Assembly: GCA_947476925.1 (NCBI GenBank)
Contig: CANJSF010000001.1
Coordinates: 209,470-262,354 of the forward strand
Reading direction: 5' to 3'
Source of the DNA: Rhodospirillaceae bacterium
Lineage (GTDB): Bacteria; Pseudomonadota; Alphaproteobacteria; Rhodospirillales; Rhodospirillaceae
Length of the DNA: 52,885 nucleotides
In this document: positions 1-8,100 of the stretch, piece after piece
Layout: each line of letters opens with the position of its first letter
Numbering within the stretch: the first letter of the stretch is position 1
Made by a program: the position numbers and the translations under genes
The notes under the pieces: generated by a model
Told to the model about the DNA's origin: nothing
Seen by the model: only the letters and a program-made list of their open reading frames with translations
The model's database searches: none

Positions 1-11
1 TGGCTGCGCGT

Positions 12-45
12 GCTGCGGTGCGACATACCGCAGCGGTATATACCG
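12..45. repeat. Hairpin plus overlapping 12-bp palindrome at left edge
   Basis: Bases 12-19 and 27-34 are perfect 8-bp inverted complements with a 7-nt loop, and bases 34-45 (CGGTATATACCG) form a perfect palindrome directly after it. It lies just past the stop codon of the leftmost minus-strand gene. No T-run follows on either strand, so it is not a standard intrinsic terminator. The rest of bases 1-106 holds no gene I can support; one plus-strand frame is open from base 1 to a stop at 82-84 and could be a gene tail, but nothing in it is recognisable. Confidence 0.3.
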
Positions 46-106
46 GACGGCCGCAGACCCTTAACGCAGCGCCGCCAGAAATAAAACGGGAGGATGGGTC
101 GGGGCA

Positions 107-535
107 TCAAAGCCCCGCGTTTTTACTCTGCCCCTGAATCCTCTCATCGCCGGTAGATGCTCTCGGGCTCAGCATCCGGTAGCCCAAAATACAAAGCCCA
201 AGCATCACGACATTGGCGACAAAATCCAATGCCATCCAACCGTTTAAGATCGGCACGACAAAGACGAAATAGTAGTTGAACCAAAAAAATGGCAAAAGCG
301 CCAAACCGTAAACAAAAAACGTGCGTCGCGTAAAAATACTGAACGCAGCGAAAAGCCCCGACAAAATCGCCTGCGCTCCGAAACACCCCATCAAAAGTCG
401 GCTCGATGACGTATCGATATAATGCTCGGGTCTCAGAACAAGTTGCTCGACCATCCCCGGAAAAAACAGACACCAAGCGCCAAGACCCAAAAAAGGGACG
501 GCGATCAGCCGCTGCAGCAAGATAGGATTTGCCAA
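107..535 (-). CDS. Small four-helix membrane protein, unknown function
   Basis: A 142-residue protein with four clear hydrophobic segments at about residues 10-26, 46-69, 72-96 and 101-118, and a polar C-terminal tail of about 20 residues. The start is TTG at 535, with GGAG seven bases upstream; no ATG or GTG fits better. Length and helix number suit a small integral inner-membrane protein. I see no motif that gives a function. It stands alone, with the glycosylase gene about 140 bp upstream on the same strand. Confidence 0.65.
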   Translation of the reverse strand: MANPILLQRLIAVPFLGLGAWCLFFPGMVEQLVLRPEHYIDTSSSRLLMGCFGAQAILSGLFAAFSIFTRRTFFVYGLALLPFFWFNYYFVFVVPILNGWMALDFVANVVMLGLCILGYRMLSPRASTGDERIQGQSKNAGL

Positions 536-674
536 TTGAAGTCTCCGCAGTGGTAACCACGCGCGCTTAACCTAGGGCCGCTGTTTACGAACCTGTAGCT
601 GAGTTGGTGTCGGCGTAAAAATTATTTTTGAGATTTACTTCTAACGCACCTTCAGCGATTTCAGACATCCTCCC

Positions 675-1283
675 TCACTTCGGCCGCTTGAATTTCTTGC
701 GGGCGCGGTCGGACTTAATTCTGATCACGCAGTCTTCGACGTGATCGTTGATCAGCCCCATGGCCTGCATGAAGGCGTACACGGTCGTGGGGCCCACAAA
801 TTTCCAGCCGCGTTTTTTAAGATCTTTCGACAGTGCAATCGATACGGCCGAGGTCGATGCCGTTTGCGGCTTTGCTAAGCTCGCCGCAACGGGCTCGTGC
901 CGCCAAATGTAAGCCGCCAGCGAGCCTTCTTGCTTCACTAACTTCTGTGACTGCTTGGCATTGTTAATGACCGCTTCGATTTTGCCCCGGTGGCGCACGA
1001 TGCCCGCATTTTTCAGCAACCGCGTCACATCGCGTGCCGTAAACCGCGCCACCTGATTGAAATCGAAACCGCAAAACGCCGCGCGAAAGTTTTGCCGCTT
1101 GGCCAAGATGGTGCGCCAACTGAGGCCCGATTGAAAACCCTCGAGGCAGATTTTCTCGAACAAGCGCTGATCATCGTCCACCGGGAAGCCCCATTCGGTG
1201 TCGTGATAGTGCAGGTACTCGGGCGTGGCAGCGCACCAGCGGCAACGCGGTTTGCCATCGGGGCCGGCAATCGTTTTGCTCAT
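675..1283 (-). CDS. tag: DNA-3-methyladenine glycosylase I
   Basis: Base-excision repair enzyme that removes 3-methyladenine from alkylated DNA in the cytoplasm. The start of the domain is diagnostic: CRWC, then YHDTEWG and GFQSGLSW, followed by the helical body with AGIVRHRGKIEA; the end holds GPTTVYAFMQAMGLINDH. The Tag family binds zinc with Cys and His at the two ends, and CRWC plus the C-terminal NDHVEDC segment match this. Start: ATG at 1283 has AAGGAG abutting it with no spacing, while an in-frame GTG lies 15 bases upstream at 1298; the choice changes only five residues. Length (about 200) is usual for the family. Confidence 0.93.
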   Translation of the reverse strand: MSKTIAGPDGKPRCRWCAATPEYLHYHDTEWGFPVDDDQRLFEKICLEGFQSGLSWRTILAKRQNFRAAFCGFDFNQVARFTARDVTRLLKNAGIVRHRGKIEAVINNAKQSQKLVKQEGSLAAYIWRHEPVAASLAKPQTASTSAVSIALSKDLKKRGWKFVGPTTVYAFMQAMGLINDHVEDCVIRIKSDRARKKFKRPK

Positions 1284-1479
1284 CTCCTTGCACTCCACAT
1301 CATGAGATCAGGCGGCAACGGTGTGGTAACATCGTTGGATCGCACGATACCATAATTGGCCCAAATGGGCTTTTCTCAGGTTTCTTTTTGCCGATAAAGC
1401 CCCTACAAAATAAGCGCACTGTCGTTGCCTCTGACGCGACCTGACTGACCTCAAACACTCGACCGCAGGACTTAAAGGT

Positions 1480-2676
1480 ATGCCCGGCCCCCTTCACGGA
1501 ATTCGAATTCTTGAAAACACCAGCGTGGTTTTGGGCCCCTGGGCCTGCCAGATCCTGGGCGATATGGGGGCCGAGGTTATTAAAATCGAAGCGCCGCGGG
1601 GCGATTCCAACCGCAGCTTGGGGGCCACGCGCACCACAAAAAACATGGCCGCGCTGTACCTAACGTGCAACCGCAATAAACGCAGCTTGGTGTTGGACCT
1701 CAAACAACCCGCCGCCAAAAAAGCATTCTTGGAACTGGTTAAAACCGCCGACGTTTTTATTCACAACAATCGCCCGCAAGCTATGACCAAGCTGGGTTTG
1801 GATTACGCGGCGCTGAAAGCCGTGAACCCCAAGATCATTTATTGCGGCAGTTACGGTTACGGCAAAGATGGGCCCTATGGTGCGCGCGGCGCGCTGGACG
1901 ATTCCATTCAGGCCGTCAGCGGCGTGGCGATGCTGAATAAAATGGTGTTGGGCGAGCCGCGCTATTTGCCCACCATTGTTGCCGACAAAACCACCGCCAT
2001 GACATTAGTGCAGGGCGTGTTAGCCGCGCTGTTTCATCGCGAGCGCACCGGCCAAGGCCAAGAGCTTGAAGTGCCGATGTTTGAAAGCATGGTGAGCTGG
2101 GTGATGGCCGAACACATGTGGGGCAATACGTTTGACCCCCCCATGGGCCCGCCCGGATACGTGCGGTTGATGAGCAAAGAACGCAAACCCTACCCGACCA
2201 AGGACGGCTACATCGCCATTCTGCCGTACCTGGACGCGCACTGGGAAACGTTCTGCAAACTGTCGGGCCGGCTGGAATTGATTGATGACCCGCGTTTTAA
2301 AACGCTGGCCAACCGTGTGGCCAACATCGACCTGACGTCGCAAGAAACCGCCAATACCATGATCACCAAAACCACCAAAGAGTGGATCGACATTTTTGGC
2401 GAAACATCCGTGCCGACCATTGTGGTGAACACGTTGGAAGAGCTGATTACCGACGAACACTTGAATGCCGTCGGCTTTTGGCAAACGGTCGATCACCCCA
2501 CCGAAGGCAAATTAAAGCTGCCGGGCTTTCCGATCAATTTTTCGGAAACGCCTGAAAGCATTCGCCGTCATCAACCGCTGCTGGGCGAACACTCCACCGA
2601 GATCTTGAAGGAAGCGGGCCTGAGCCAAGCCGACATTGATCAGTTGGTGAAATCTGGGGCAACGTTGCAGGCGTGA
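1480..2676 (+). CDS. CaiB/BaiF family (class III) CoA transferase
   Basis: A 398-residue class III CoA transferase, which moves CoA between carboxylic acids through an aspartyl-CoA thioester. Near the N-terminus it has the family pattern LGDMGAEVIKIE, then RNKRSLVLDLK. The catalytic Asp is most likely D140, which sits three residues before the conserved QA of the SIQAVSG segment. The substrate cannot be read from the sequence; the family covers carnitine, formate/oxalate, alpha-methylacyl and other acyl-CoAs. Its stop overlaps the start of a GNAT gene, itself overlapping ltrA, so the three are one translationally coupled run. ATG at 1480 follows an A/G-rich stretch. Confidence 0.9.
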   Translation: MPGPLHGIRILENTSVVLGPWACQILGDMGAEVIKIEAPRGDSNRSLGATRTTKNMAALYLTCNRNKRSLVLDLKQPAAKKAFLELVKTADVFIHNNRPQAMTKLGLDYAALKAVNPKIIYCGSYGYGKDGPYGARGALDDSIQAVSGVAMLNKMVLGEPRYLPTIVADKTTAMTLVQGVLAALFHRERTGQGQELEVPMFESMVSWVMAEHMWGNTFDPPMGPPGYVRLMSKERKPYPTKDGYIAILPYLDAHWETFCKLSGRLELIDDPRFKTLANRVANIDLTSQETANTMITKTTKEWIDIFGETSVPTIVVNTLEELITDEHLNAVGFWQTVDHPTEGKLKLPGFPINFSETPESIRRHQPLLGEHSTEILKEAGLSQADIDQLVKSGATLQA

Positions 2677-3134
2677 TGATTATCGTTCCTGGTGATCTTT
2701 CCGACCCTCGCATCATCGCGCTGCTTGAACTGCACGTCGCGCGGGCCCTGGCGACAGGGCCGCCAGAAAGCTGCCATGCCTTTGACGTTGCCGGGCTGCA
2801 AGTCCCTGAGGTGACATTTTGGGCCGGCTGGGAGGCTGAGCACCTGGCCGCCATTGGCGCACTGCTGGAATTGTCGCCCACACACGGCGAAGTCAAATCC
2901 ATGCACACGGTCGAAGCGATGCGCGGGCGTGGCTTTGGTGATGCAATGCTGAACCATATTGTTTCGACAGCACGCCAACGGGGCTATCAGCGCCTCAGCC
3001 TGGAGACCGGCGCAATGGACTACTTCGCACCGGCGCGCGCGCTTTACGCGCGGCATGGCTTCATCGAATGCCCGCCCTTTGGCGACTACAAAATTGATCC
3101 CAATTGCGTATTCATGACTTTGGCGCTGCGATGA
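2676..3134 (+). CDS. GNAT family N-acetyltransferase (YsnE-like)
   Basis: A single-domain GNAT of about 152 residues. The acetyl-CoA loop reads RGRGFGDAM, preceded by GEVKSMHT, and the C-terminal part has LSLETG, then FAPARALYARHGF. This combination (PTHGE-KSM, SLETG) is that of the YsnE-like GNATs; the acceptor substrate is unknown. ATG at 2676 overlaps the CoA-transferase stop, and GTG three bases upstream is an alternative. The stop overlaps the ATG of ltrA (ATGA), so it is translationally coupled on both sides. Confidence 0.85.
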   Translation: MIIVPGDLSDPRIIALLELHVARALATGPPESCHAFDVAGLQVPEVTFWAGWEAEHLAAIGALLELSPTHGEVKSMHTVEAMRGRGFGDAMLNHIVSTARQRGYQRLSLETGAMDYFAPARALYARHGFIECPPFGDYKIDPNCVFMTLALR

Positions 3135-4318
3135 GCCATCCCACAAAATCGAAGACGCTGCTGCGCGTGAAGTCTGATCATGGTCATCACCGCGTCACCT
3201 ACATCGAGTTGTTTTTCGATTTGGTGTTCGTGTTTGCTGTGACGCAAATTTCGCACTTCATGCTGGCCAACTTAACGCTGGAAGGCGTTCTTAAAACCAG
3301 CTTTCTGATGCTGGCGGTGTGGTGGGTGTGGATGTACACCTCGTGGGCCACCAACTGGCTGGACCCCGAACGCCCGCCTGCCCGCGTGCTGATGTTTACC
3401 ATGATGCTGGCAGGCTTGGTGCTGTCGACGTCTATTCCGCAAGCCTTTGACGAGCGCGGCTTGGCCTTTGCCGCCGCCTACGCCGTCATGCAAGTGGGCC
3501 GCACGCTGTTTGTTTGGTGGGCCGTGCCGCACACCGAACCGATTTTAAAACGCAATTTCGCGCGCATCGTGGCATGGCTTGCGGTGGCCAGCGTGTTTTG
3601 GATCGCGGGCGGAATGGTCGACGGTCATGATCGTTATAAGCTATGGGGTGCGGCCTTACTGATCGAGTATGTCGGGCCCATGGCTCGGTTCTGGACGCCT
3701 GGCATAGGTGCATCGTCCGTCGACGACTGGAAGGTCGAGGGCGGCCACATGGCCGAGCGTTGCGCGCTATTCATCATCATCGCGCTGGGTGAATCGCTGG
3801 TGGTGACGGGCGCGACATTCGCAAACGTGCCATGGACCGCCGCAACCGTGACCGGCTTTGTAGTCAGCTTCGTGGGCAGCCTCGCCATGTGGTGGATTTA
3901 TTTTGACAATGCTGTGGAAGTCGGCGCGGCGAACATTTCAAAAGCCACCGACCCGGGCCGCCTGGCACGCCTTTCATACACGTATCTGCACATTCCCATG
4001 GTTGCCGGAATTATTGTGTGGGCGGTCGCCGACGAACTGGTTTTAGCGCACCCCAACGGCCACACCGATTTCAAAGCCGCGCTTGTTATTCTGGGTGGTC
4101 CATTTCTTTTTCTGTTGGGCGCGATCTTGTTTAAAAAGAGTATCCGGGGCTGGTTTCAGCCCTCGCACTCGGCGGGCCTGGTCGCGTTGATTGGATCAGC
4201 GCCGCTGTCGATGTGGTTAGAACCACTCACCTTTGCGGCTTTGGTAACTGTGGTCTTGCTGATTGTCGCAGCATGGGAAACACTCTCACTGCGCCCCACG
4301 ACTAAGCACGAACATTGA
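3131..4318 (+). CDS. ltrA: Low temperature requirement A (LtrA) family membrane protein
   Basis: A 395-residue polytopic inner-membrane protein. The family signature ELFFDLVFVFAVTQ lies at about residues 26-39, followed by around ten to twelve hydrophobic helices. LtrA was named from a Listeria mutant unable to grow in the cold; its transport or other activity is not established. I place the start at ATG 3131, which overlaps the stop of the upstream GNAT (ATGA); a longer TTG start at 3104 would lie inside the GNAT gene. A secreted protein gene follows after 9 bp. Confidence 0.88.
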   Translation: MSHPTKSKTLLRVKSDHGHHRVTYIELFFDLVFVFAVTQISHFMLANLTLEGVLKTSFLMLAVWWVWMYTSWATNWLDPERPPARVLMFTMMLAGLVLSTSIPQAFDERGLAFAAAYAVMQVGRTLFVWWAVPHTEPILKRNFARIVAWLAVASVFWIAGGMVDGHDRYKLWGAALLIEYVGPMARFWTPGIGASSVDDWKVEGGHMAERCALFIIIALGESLVVTGATFANVPWTAATVTGFVVSFVGSLAMWWIYFDNAVEVGAANISKATDPGRLARLSYTYLHIPMVAGIIVWAVADELVLAHPNGHTDFKAALVILGGPFLFLLGAILFKKSIRGWFQPSHSAGLVALIGSAPLSMWLEPLTFAALVTVVLLIVAAWETLSLRPTTKHEH

Positions 4319-4327
4319 GGACACAAC

Positions 4328-5098
4328 ATGCTGCGGCATTTTGCATCGAAGGTGATGTTAGCCTTCTCGATTGTGGCGTCGGCCAGCGCTCAAGTGCCGC
4401 CGCCCGAGAACACCGGGCCAAACGCAAATGTTACCCGCACCGTGACCGGTAAAGTGACGTTTCGCACACTGAGTGATGGGCGTGTGCGCGGCGGTGAAGA
4501 CTTTCGGTTGCTGGTGTATCCCGACGGCTCACGGCAAATTTTTATTTCCAAAGACTTCAAGGCCGTCAACGCGCAGCAAACCATGATTACGCGCGTCGAT
4601 GCGCGGTTTCGCCCGCTGGAAACCTATGCCAGCTATTGGACGCGCGAAGGCTTTAAGGGCTCGATCTATGTCACCGTCAGCGGCACTGAATTGCGGGCTG
4701 TGTCGCAAGGGCCAAAGGGCCGCGCCGAGGATACGCGCCAAGTGCCCGACAACATTTCCGTCGTTCATCATGGCGAAGTGATGAATGGTTGGTATTACTG
4801 GGCCGAGGACGCCAAAGCTAAAGGCCAGCAATCATCCAACGTTTATATTCTGAATGCTGCGCCGCGTGGCGACGGGCAAGTGGCTGGGTTTTATACCGAG
4901 AGCAAGTTCACGCGCCTTGGCCCAGAAAAAGTGACCACGCCGGCAGGTACGTTTGACACGGTGCACTATCAACTCGCCGGCATGGAAGCCTTGGAGATGT
5001 GGATTGCCGGCGAGGACAAATTGCTGGTGCGTCAGACCGACACCAAGAACGATCGCGAATATGTGCTAACCGAGATGACCATATCGCCGCAGCGCTAA
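4328..5098 (+). CDS. Secreted beta-rich protein, unknown function
   Basis: A 256-residue protein with a signal peptide of about 21 residues (hydrophobic stretch then ASASAQ), so exported to the periplasm or beyond. The mature part alternates short hydrophobic and polar strands and has no cysteine or catalytic motif I recognise. Its last third (TPAGTFDTVHY, then MWIAGEDKLLVR) resembles the strand pattern of DUF3108-type lipoprotein-like folds, as in the gene at 31807, but this is only a resemblance by eye. GAGG stands about seven bases before ATG 4328, 9 bp after ltrA, so it is probably the last gene of that operon. It ends 4 bp from a convergent hydrolase gene. Confidence 0.7.
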   Translation: MLRHFASKVMLAFSIVASASAQVPPPENTGPNANVTRTVTGKVTFRTLSDGRVRGGEDFRLLVYPDGSRQIFISKDFKAVNAQQTMITRVDARFRPLETYASYWTREGFKGSIYVTVSGTELRAVSQGPKGRAEDTRQVPDNISVVHHGEVMNGWYYWAEDAKAKGQQSSNVYILNAAPRGDGQVAGFYTESKFTRLGPEKVTTPAGTFDTVHYQLAGMEALEMWIAGEDKLLVRQTDTKNDREYVLTEMTISPQR

Positions 5099-5102
5099 GC
5101 GT

Positions 5103-5747
5103 TTACCAGTCAAACCTGGGATCGATGGCAAAGTCGGCAGCGCCTGTCTTCACTGCGGCGATCATTTTCTGTTCCGGCACCACGCGACCAAACGCCAGTG
5201 CAAAGACGTCCAACGAGCGTTTTTGATTGTCGGCATTGAAGTCGCCGCACGCTTCGGGCACCACGAACACCTTGAAATCGCGCTGGCCTAAGTCACGCAC
5301 GGTGCTTTCCACGCACATGCCAGTGGTCACGCCGCCGACAATGACGCAATCGCGGCCACGCGCGCGCAACCAGGGCTCAAGCTCGGTGCGCAGCACAGCC
5401 GAATAGCGTTGCTTGTTGATGATCAAATCGCCGGGAAGCGGTGCGATTTCGGGCATGATATCGGCGTCGGGCATATCGGCCCGCAGGTCGTTATTCTTTT
5501 TCAGGCCGGGGCGCAGTTCAGCCGTCAGTAATCCGCCGTCGGCATAGTCGGGCGCAAACGCCATGCGGGTATAGATCACCGGAATTTTGGCGGCGCGGCA
5601 CACGGGCAACAGGCGCGCGGCACTTTCGACAGATGGCTTGAGGACCGACACGTCCCTGCCCCGGCGCCCCGACGAGCCTTGCGCCCCGCAGAACCCCTGC
5701 TGCATATCGATCAGCAATAACACGGCAGATGATGCCTCAAACTTCAT
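5103..5747 (-). CDS. Isochorismatase-family cysteine hydrolase
   Basis: A 214-residue hydrolase of the isochorismatase/nicotinamidase superfamily. The triad is visible: Asp in LLLIDMQQGF near residue 14, Lys in INKQRYSAV, and the nucleophilic Cys in GGVTTGMCVEST followed by VRDLGQRDFKV. Such enzymes cleave amides or vinyl ethers in small molecules; the substrate here is not readable. GGGAGG lies upstream of ATG 5747, which decides for this start over an in-frame one 30 bases further out. It stands alone and faces the secreted-protein gene tail to tail. Confidence 0.87.
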   Translation of the reverse strand: MKFEASSAVLLLIDMQQGFCGAQGSSGRRGRDVSVLKPSVESAARLLPVCRAAKIPVIYTRMAFAPDYADGGLLTAELRPGLKKNNDLRADMPDADIMPEIAPLPGDLIINKQRYSAVLRTELEPWLRARGRDCVIVGGVTTGMCVESTVRDLGQRDFKVFVVPEACGDFNADNQKRSLDVFALAFGRVVPEQKMIAAVKTGAADFAIDPRFDW

Positions 5748-5873
5748 AGTGCCCCCTCCCGTTACGTCGGCCTGCACCCATCAAATTAGCGTGAATTTTT
5801 CAATTCTGCGGCTGGGCGCGGCGTTCTGAAGATGCAAGAATAGACCATTATTCGTTGTTTTGGGGAGGACTTC

Positions 5874-6698
5874 ATGAGCTCATTTATCCAACGCCGCAAT
5901 TTACTAATCGCCTCGGCCGCCGCCGTGGGTGCCGGGTCGGCTCTTACACTGCCGTTTTTGCGCCCGGCACGCGCCGCACTGCCAACCAAGGTGGTCTACA
6001 AAAGCCAAATCACGGCCTCGGACGCCTTGCGCAAAGCGATTTTGGAAAGCCCGCGCCGCACAGAGGCCGACAAAAAGCGTGATGATGGCCGCAAGCCCGC
6101 CGAGACCATGGCCTTCTTCGGTATTAAGCCCGGCATGAAAGTCGCCGAACTCATGACCAGCCGTGGCTACTTCACCGCAGTCCTGGCCGAAACAGTGGGC
6201 GACACCGGCGTTGTCTATGGCCAAAATAACAAGTGGATGCGTGATCGCATTAAAGACACCGGCCGCCCCTTGGCCGATTTGGTCGACAAGGCCGGTTACA
6301 AAAACATCGTCGAACAAAATACCGAATGCGAAGACTTGCAACTTCCCGCTGGCAAACTTGACGCCATTTTTGTCGTGATGTTTTACCACGACCTTTATTG
6401 GCTGGGCATCAACCGCGAAGCCATGAACAAAAGCGTCATGGCCGCGCTGAAGCCCGGTGGTATTTACGGCATCATCGATCACAATGCCGCACCCGGGATG
6501 GGCGAATTGGATGTGAACAAGAATCACCGCATCGAGCGTTACGTGGTGGTGAATGATGTCACGAAAGCTGGGTTTGAGTTGGCTGAAGAAACCGACTTGC
6601 TGGAAAACGCGAAAGACCCAATGAATGTCAGCGTGTTCCAACAGGAACTGCGCGGCCATACAAATCAGTTTGTGTTGAAATTCAGAAAGCCCGCCTAA
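5874..6698 (+). CDS. Tat-exported class I methyltransferase-like protein
   Basis: A 274-residue protein with a twin-arginine type leader: QRRNLLIA, a hydrophobic stretch, then ARA before ALPTK as a likely cleavage site. The mature part looks like a class I SAM-dependent methyltransferase fold: GIKPGMKVAEL is strand 1 and ALKPGGIYGIIDH is the strand 4/5 region. The glycine loop after strand 1 reads ELMTSRGYFTA and lacks the usual GxGxG, so SAM binding is doubtful. Related signal-peptide methyltransferase-like proteins exist in Proteobacteria (COG4798 type). GGAGGACTTC precedes ATG 5874. Its stop shares four bases with that of the convergent outer-membrane factor gene. Confidence 0.75.
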   Translation: MSSFIQRRNLLIASAAAVGAGSALTLPFLRPARAALPTKVVYKSQITASDALRKAILESPRRTEADKKRDDGRKPAETMAFFGIKPGMKVAELMTSRGYFTAVLAETVGDTGVVYGQNNKWMRDRIKDTGRPLADLVDKAGYKNIVEQNTECEDLQLPAGKLDAIFVVMFYHDLYWLGINREAMNKSVMAALKPGGIYGIIDHNAAPGMGELDVNKNHRIERYVVVNDVTKAGFELAEETDLLENAKDPMNVSVFQQELRGHTNQFVLKFRKPA

Positions 6699-8092
6699 GG
6701 CGTTCTGAGATTCTCGGCTAAGTTCAGCGGCTGGGGCAATGCGCCGTCCCAGCCGCCGCCGAGCGCTTTTGATAAAGCAATCACAGCCGTAAGTCGGCCC
6801 AAGCCCGATTGAATGAGGGCCTCCTGCGATTGGATCGCAGCGGTTTGTGCATTGAGCAACGTTTGAAAGTTCACCGTGCCTGCCCGATAGCGCAACTCGG
6901 CCAAACGATACGCCTCCGCTGACTGCGTGTAGGCCTCTTGCGCGAAACCATATTGAATTGCGTTTTGCTCGGTTGCCGACAGCGCATCTTCCACATCGCG
7001 AAACGCCGACAGCACGCTTTGTTGGTAAGTCTCGGCCAGTTCCATCCGTCGCGCCCGCACCGATTGCTCTTGGCCCTCGAGACGGTTTCCTGAGAACAGC
7101 GGAGCCGTCAGCGACGCCGCAATACTGGAAAAGAAGGTTCCAGAATTGAATAAGCCGCTCAGCGCATCACTGCCCGAACCGCCTTGCGCCGTGAGTTGTA
7201 ACGACGGCAAGCGGGCGGCACGGGCGGCTGCGACGTCAAAGCCATTGGCTCGCAAATCGGACTCCGCTTTGCGTAAGTCTGGGCGGCGATCAAGCAACGC
7301 CGCCGGCAATCCGGGAGTAATAGTGGGGATTTTCAGATCAGCCAGTGTTCGCCCCACGACATCAAAACTCTCGGGCAGTTGCCCGACCAGCAATGCCAGT
7401 GCGTCGATCGATTGACGCTCTGACACCCGCAGCGCCGGAATGGCTGCGCGTTGAGCTGCAATAGCGGCGCGTTGTTGTACCAGTTCTAAATTTGACAAGG
7501 TGCCGATGCGAGTTTGCGCTTCGACTAAAGCCAATAAACTTTCAGCGATGCGTAACCGATCTTCGGCAAGGCGTACGCGGTCGCGCAATGACAAGATTTG
7601 CAAATACGTTGTGGCCACATCGCTGAACAGCGTGATGCGCACGGTCTCACGATCATAGAGGCTGGATTCAATGCGCGTAGCGGCAGCGGCAGCATTCGCG
7701 CGCACTTGGCCAAACAGATCGAGCTGGTAAGAGGCCTGAAGCGTGGCCTGCGTGCTCGTGGATGCAGCGCGCGTATCGGAATTGCTGCGGCTGATCGAAC
7801 TGCCCGCTGACACCGATGGCCACTGGGCTGCGCCGGAAATTTTGGCTTGGGCTTCCGCTTGCAGAATGCGCGCGACGGCGGCCTTCAGGTTGCGGTTACT
7901 CTCGGCCGCTTTGGCGATGAGGCTTGAAAGCTCGGCGTTATCGAACCCCTGCCACCACTCGCCGCTGGGCCACACAGACTCTGGTTCAACGTTGGCTTGC
8001 CACGCTGGCGGCGTCACGACCATCGGCGGCAACGGCGCTGAACACGCGACCAAGGTTAGTATCGGTATCGTTGACAAAACAAAGCGCTTCAC
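6695..8092 (-). CDS. Outer-membrane efflux lipoprotein (TolC/NodT family)
   Basis: The outer-membrane channel of a tripartite pump, 465 residues. A lipobox LVAC at residues 14-17 suggests lipidation on Cys17. The protein has the two internal OEP repeats of the NodT family, with long alpha-helical stretches rich in Ala and Gln, the LDLFGQVRANAAAA segment, and RRPDLRKAESDLRA between repeats. Start is GTG at 8092 with TAGG upstream. It follows the MacB gene by 8 bp in the same direction, giving the order macA-macB-OMF, so this channel most likely serves that pump. Confidence 0.92.
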   Translation of the reverse strand: MKRFVLSTIPILTLVACSAPLPPMVVTPPAWQANVEPESVWPSGEWWQGFDNAELSSLIAKAAESNRNLKAAVARILQAEAQAKISGAAQWPSVSAGSSISRSNSDTRAASTSTQATLQASYQLDLFGQVRANAAAAATRIESSLYDRETVRITLFSDVATTYLQILSLRDRVRLAEDRLRIAESLLALVEAQTRIGTLSNLELVQQRAAIAAQRAAIPALRVSERQSIDALALLVGQLPESFDVVGRTLADLKIPTITPGLPAALLDRRPDLRKAESDLRANGFDVAAARAARLPSLQLTAQGGSGSDALSGLFNSGTFFSSIAASLTAPLFSGNRLEGQEQSVRARRMELAETYQQSVLSAFRDVEDALSATEQNAIQYGFAQEAYTQSAEAYRLAELRYRAGTVNFQTLLNAQTAAIQSQEALIQSGLGRLTAVIALSKALGGGWDGALPQPLNLAENLRTP

Positions 8093-8100
8093 GGTTCAAC

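Noticed and set aside
585-668. A 27-codon minus-strand frame after tag, with GGGAGG in front
   Set aside because: The ribosome site almost touches the ATG, the peptide has no hydrophobic or conserved feature, and frames this short are common by chance.
1355-1380. Short hairpin GCCC-AAAT-GGGC followed by TTTTCT
   Set aside because: A four-base stem is too weak to call a terminator, and no plus-strand gene ends here.
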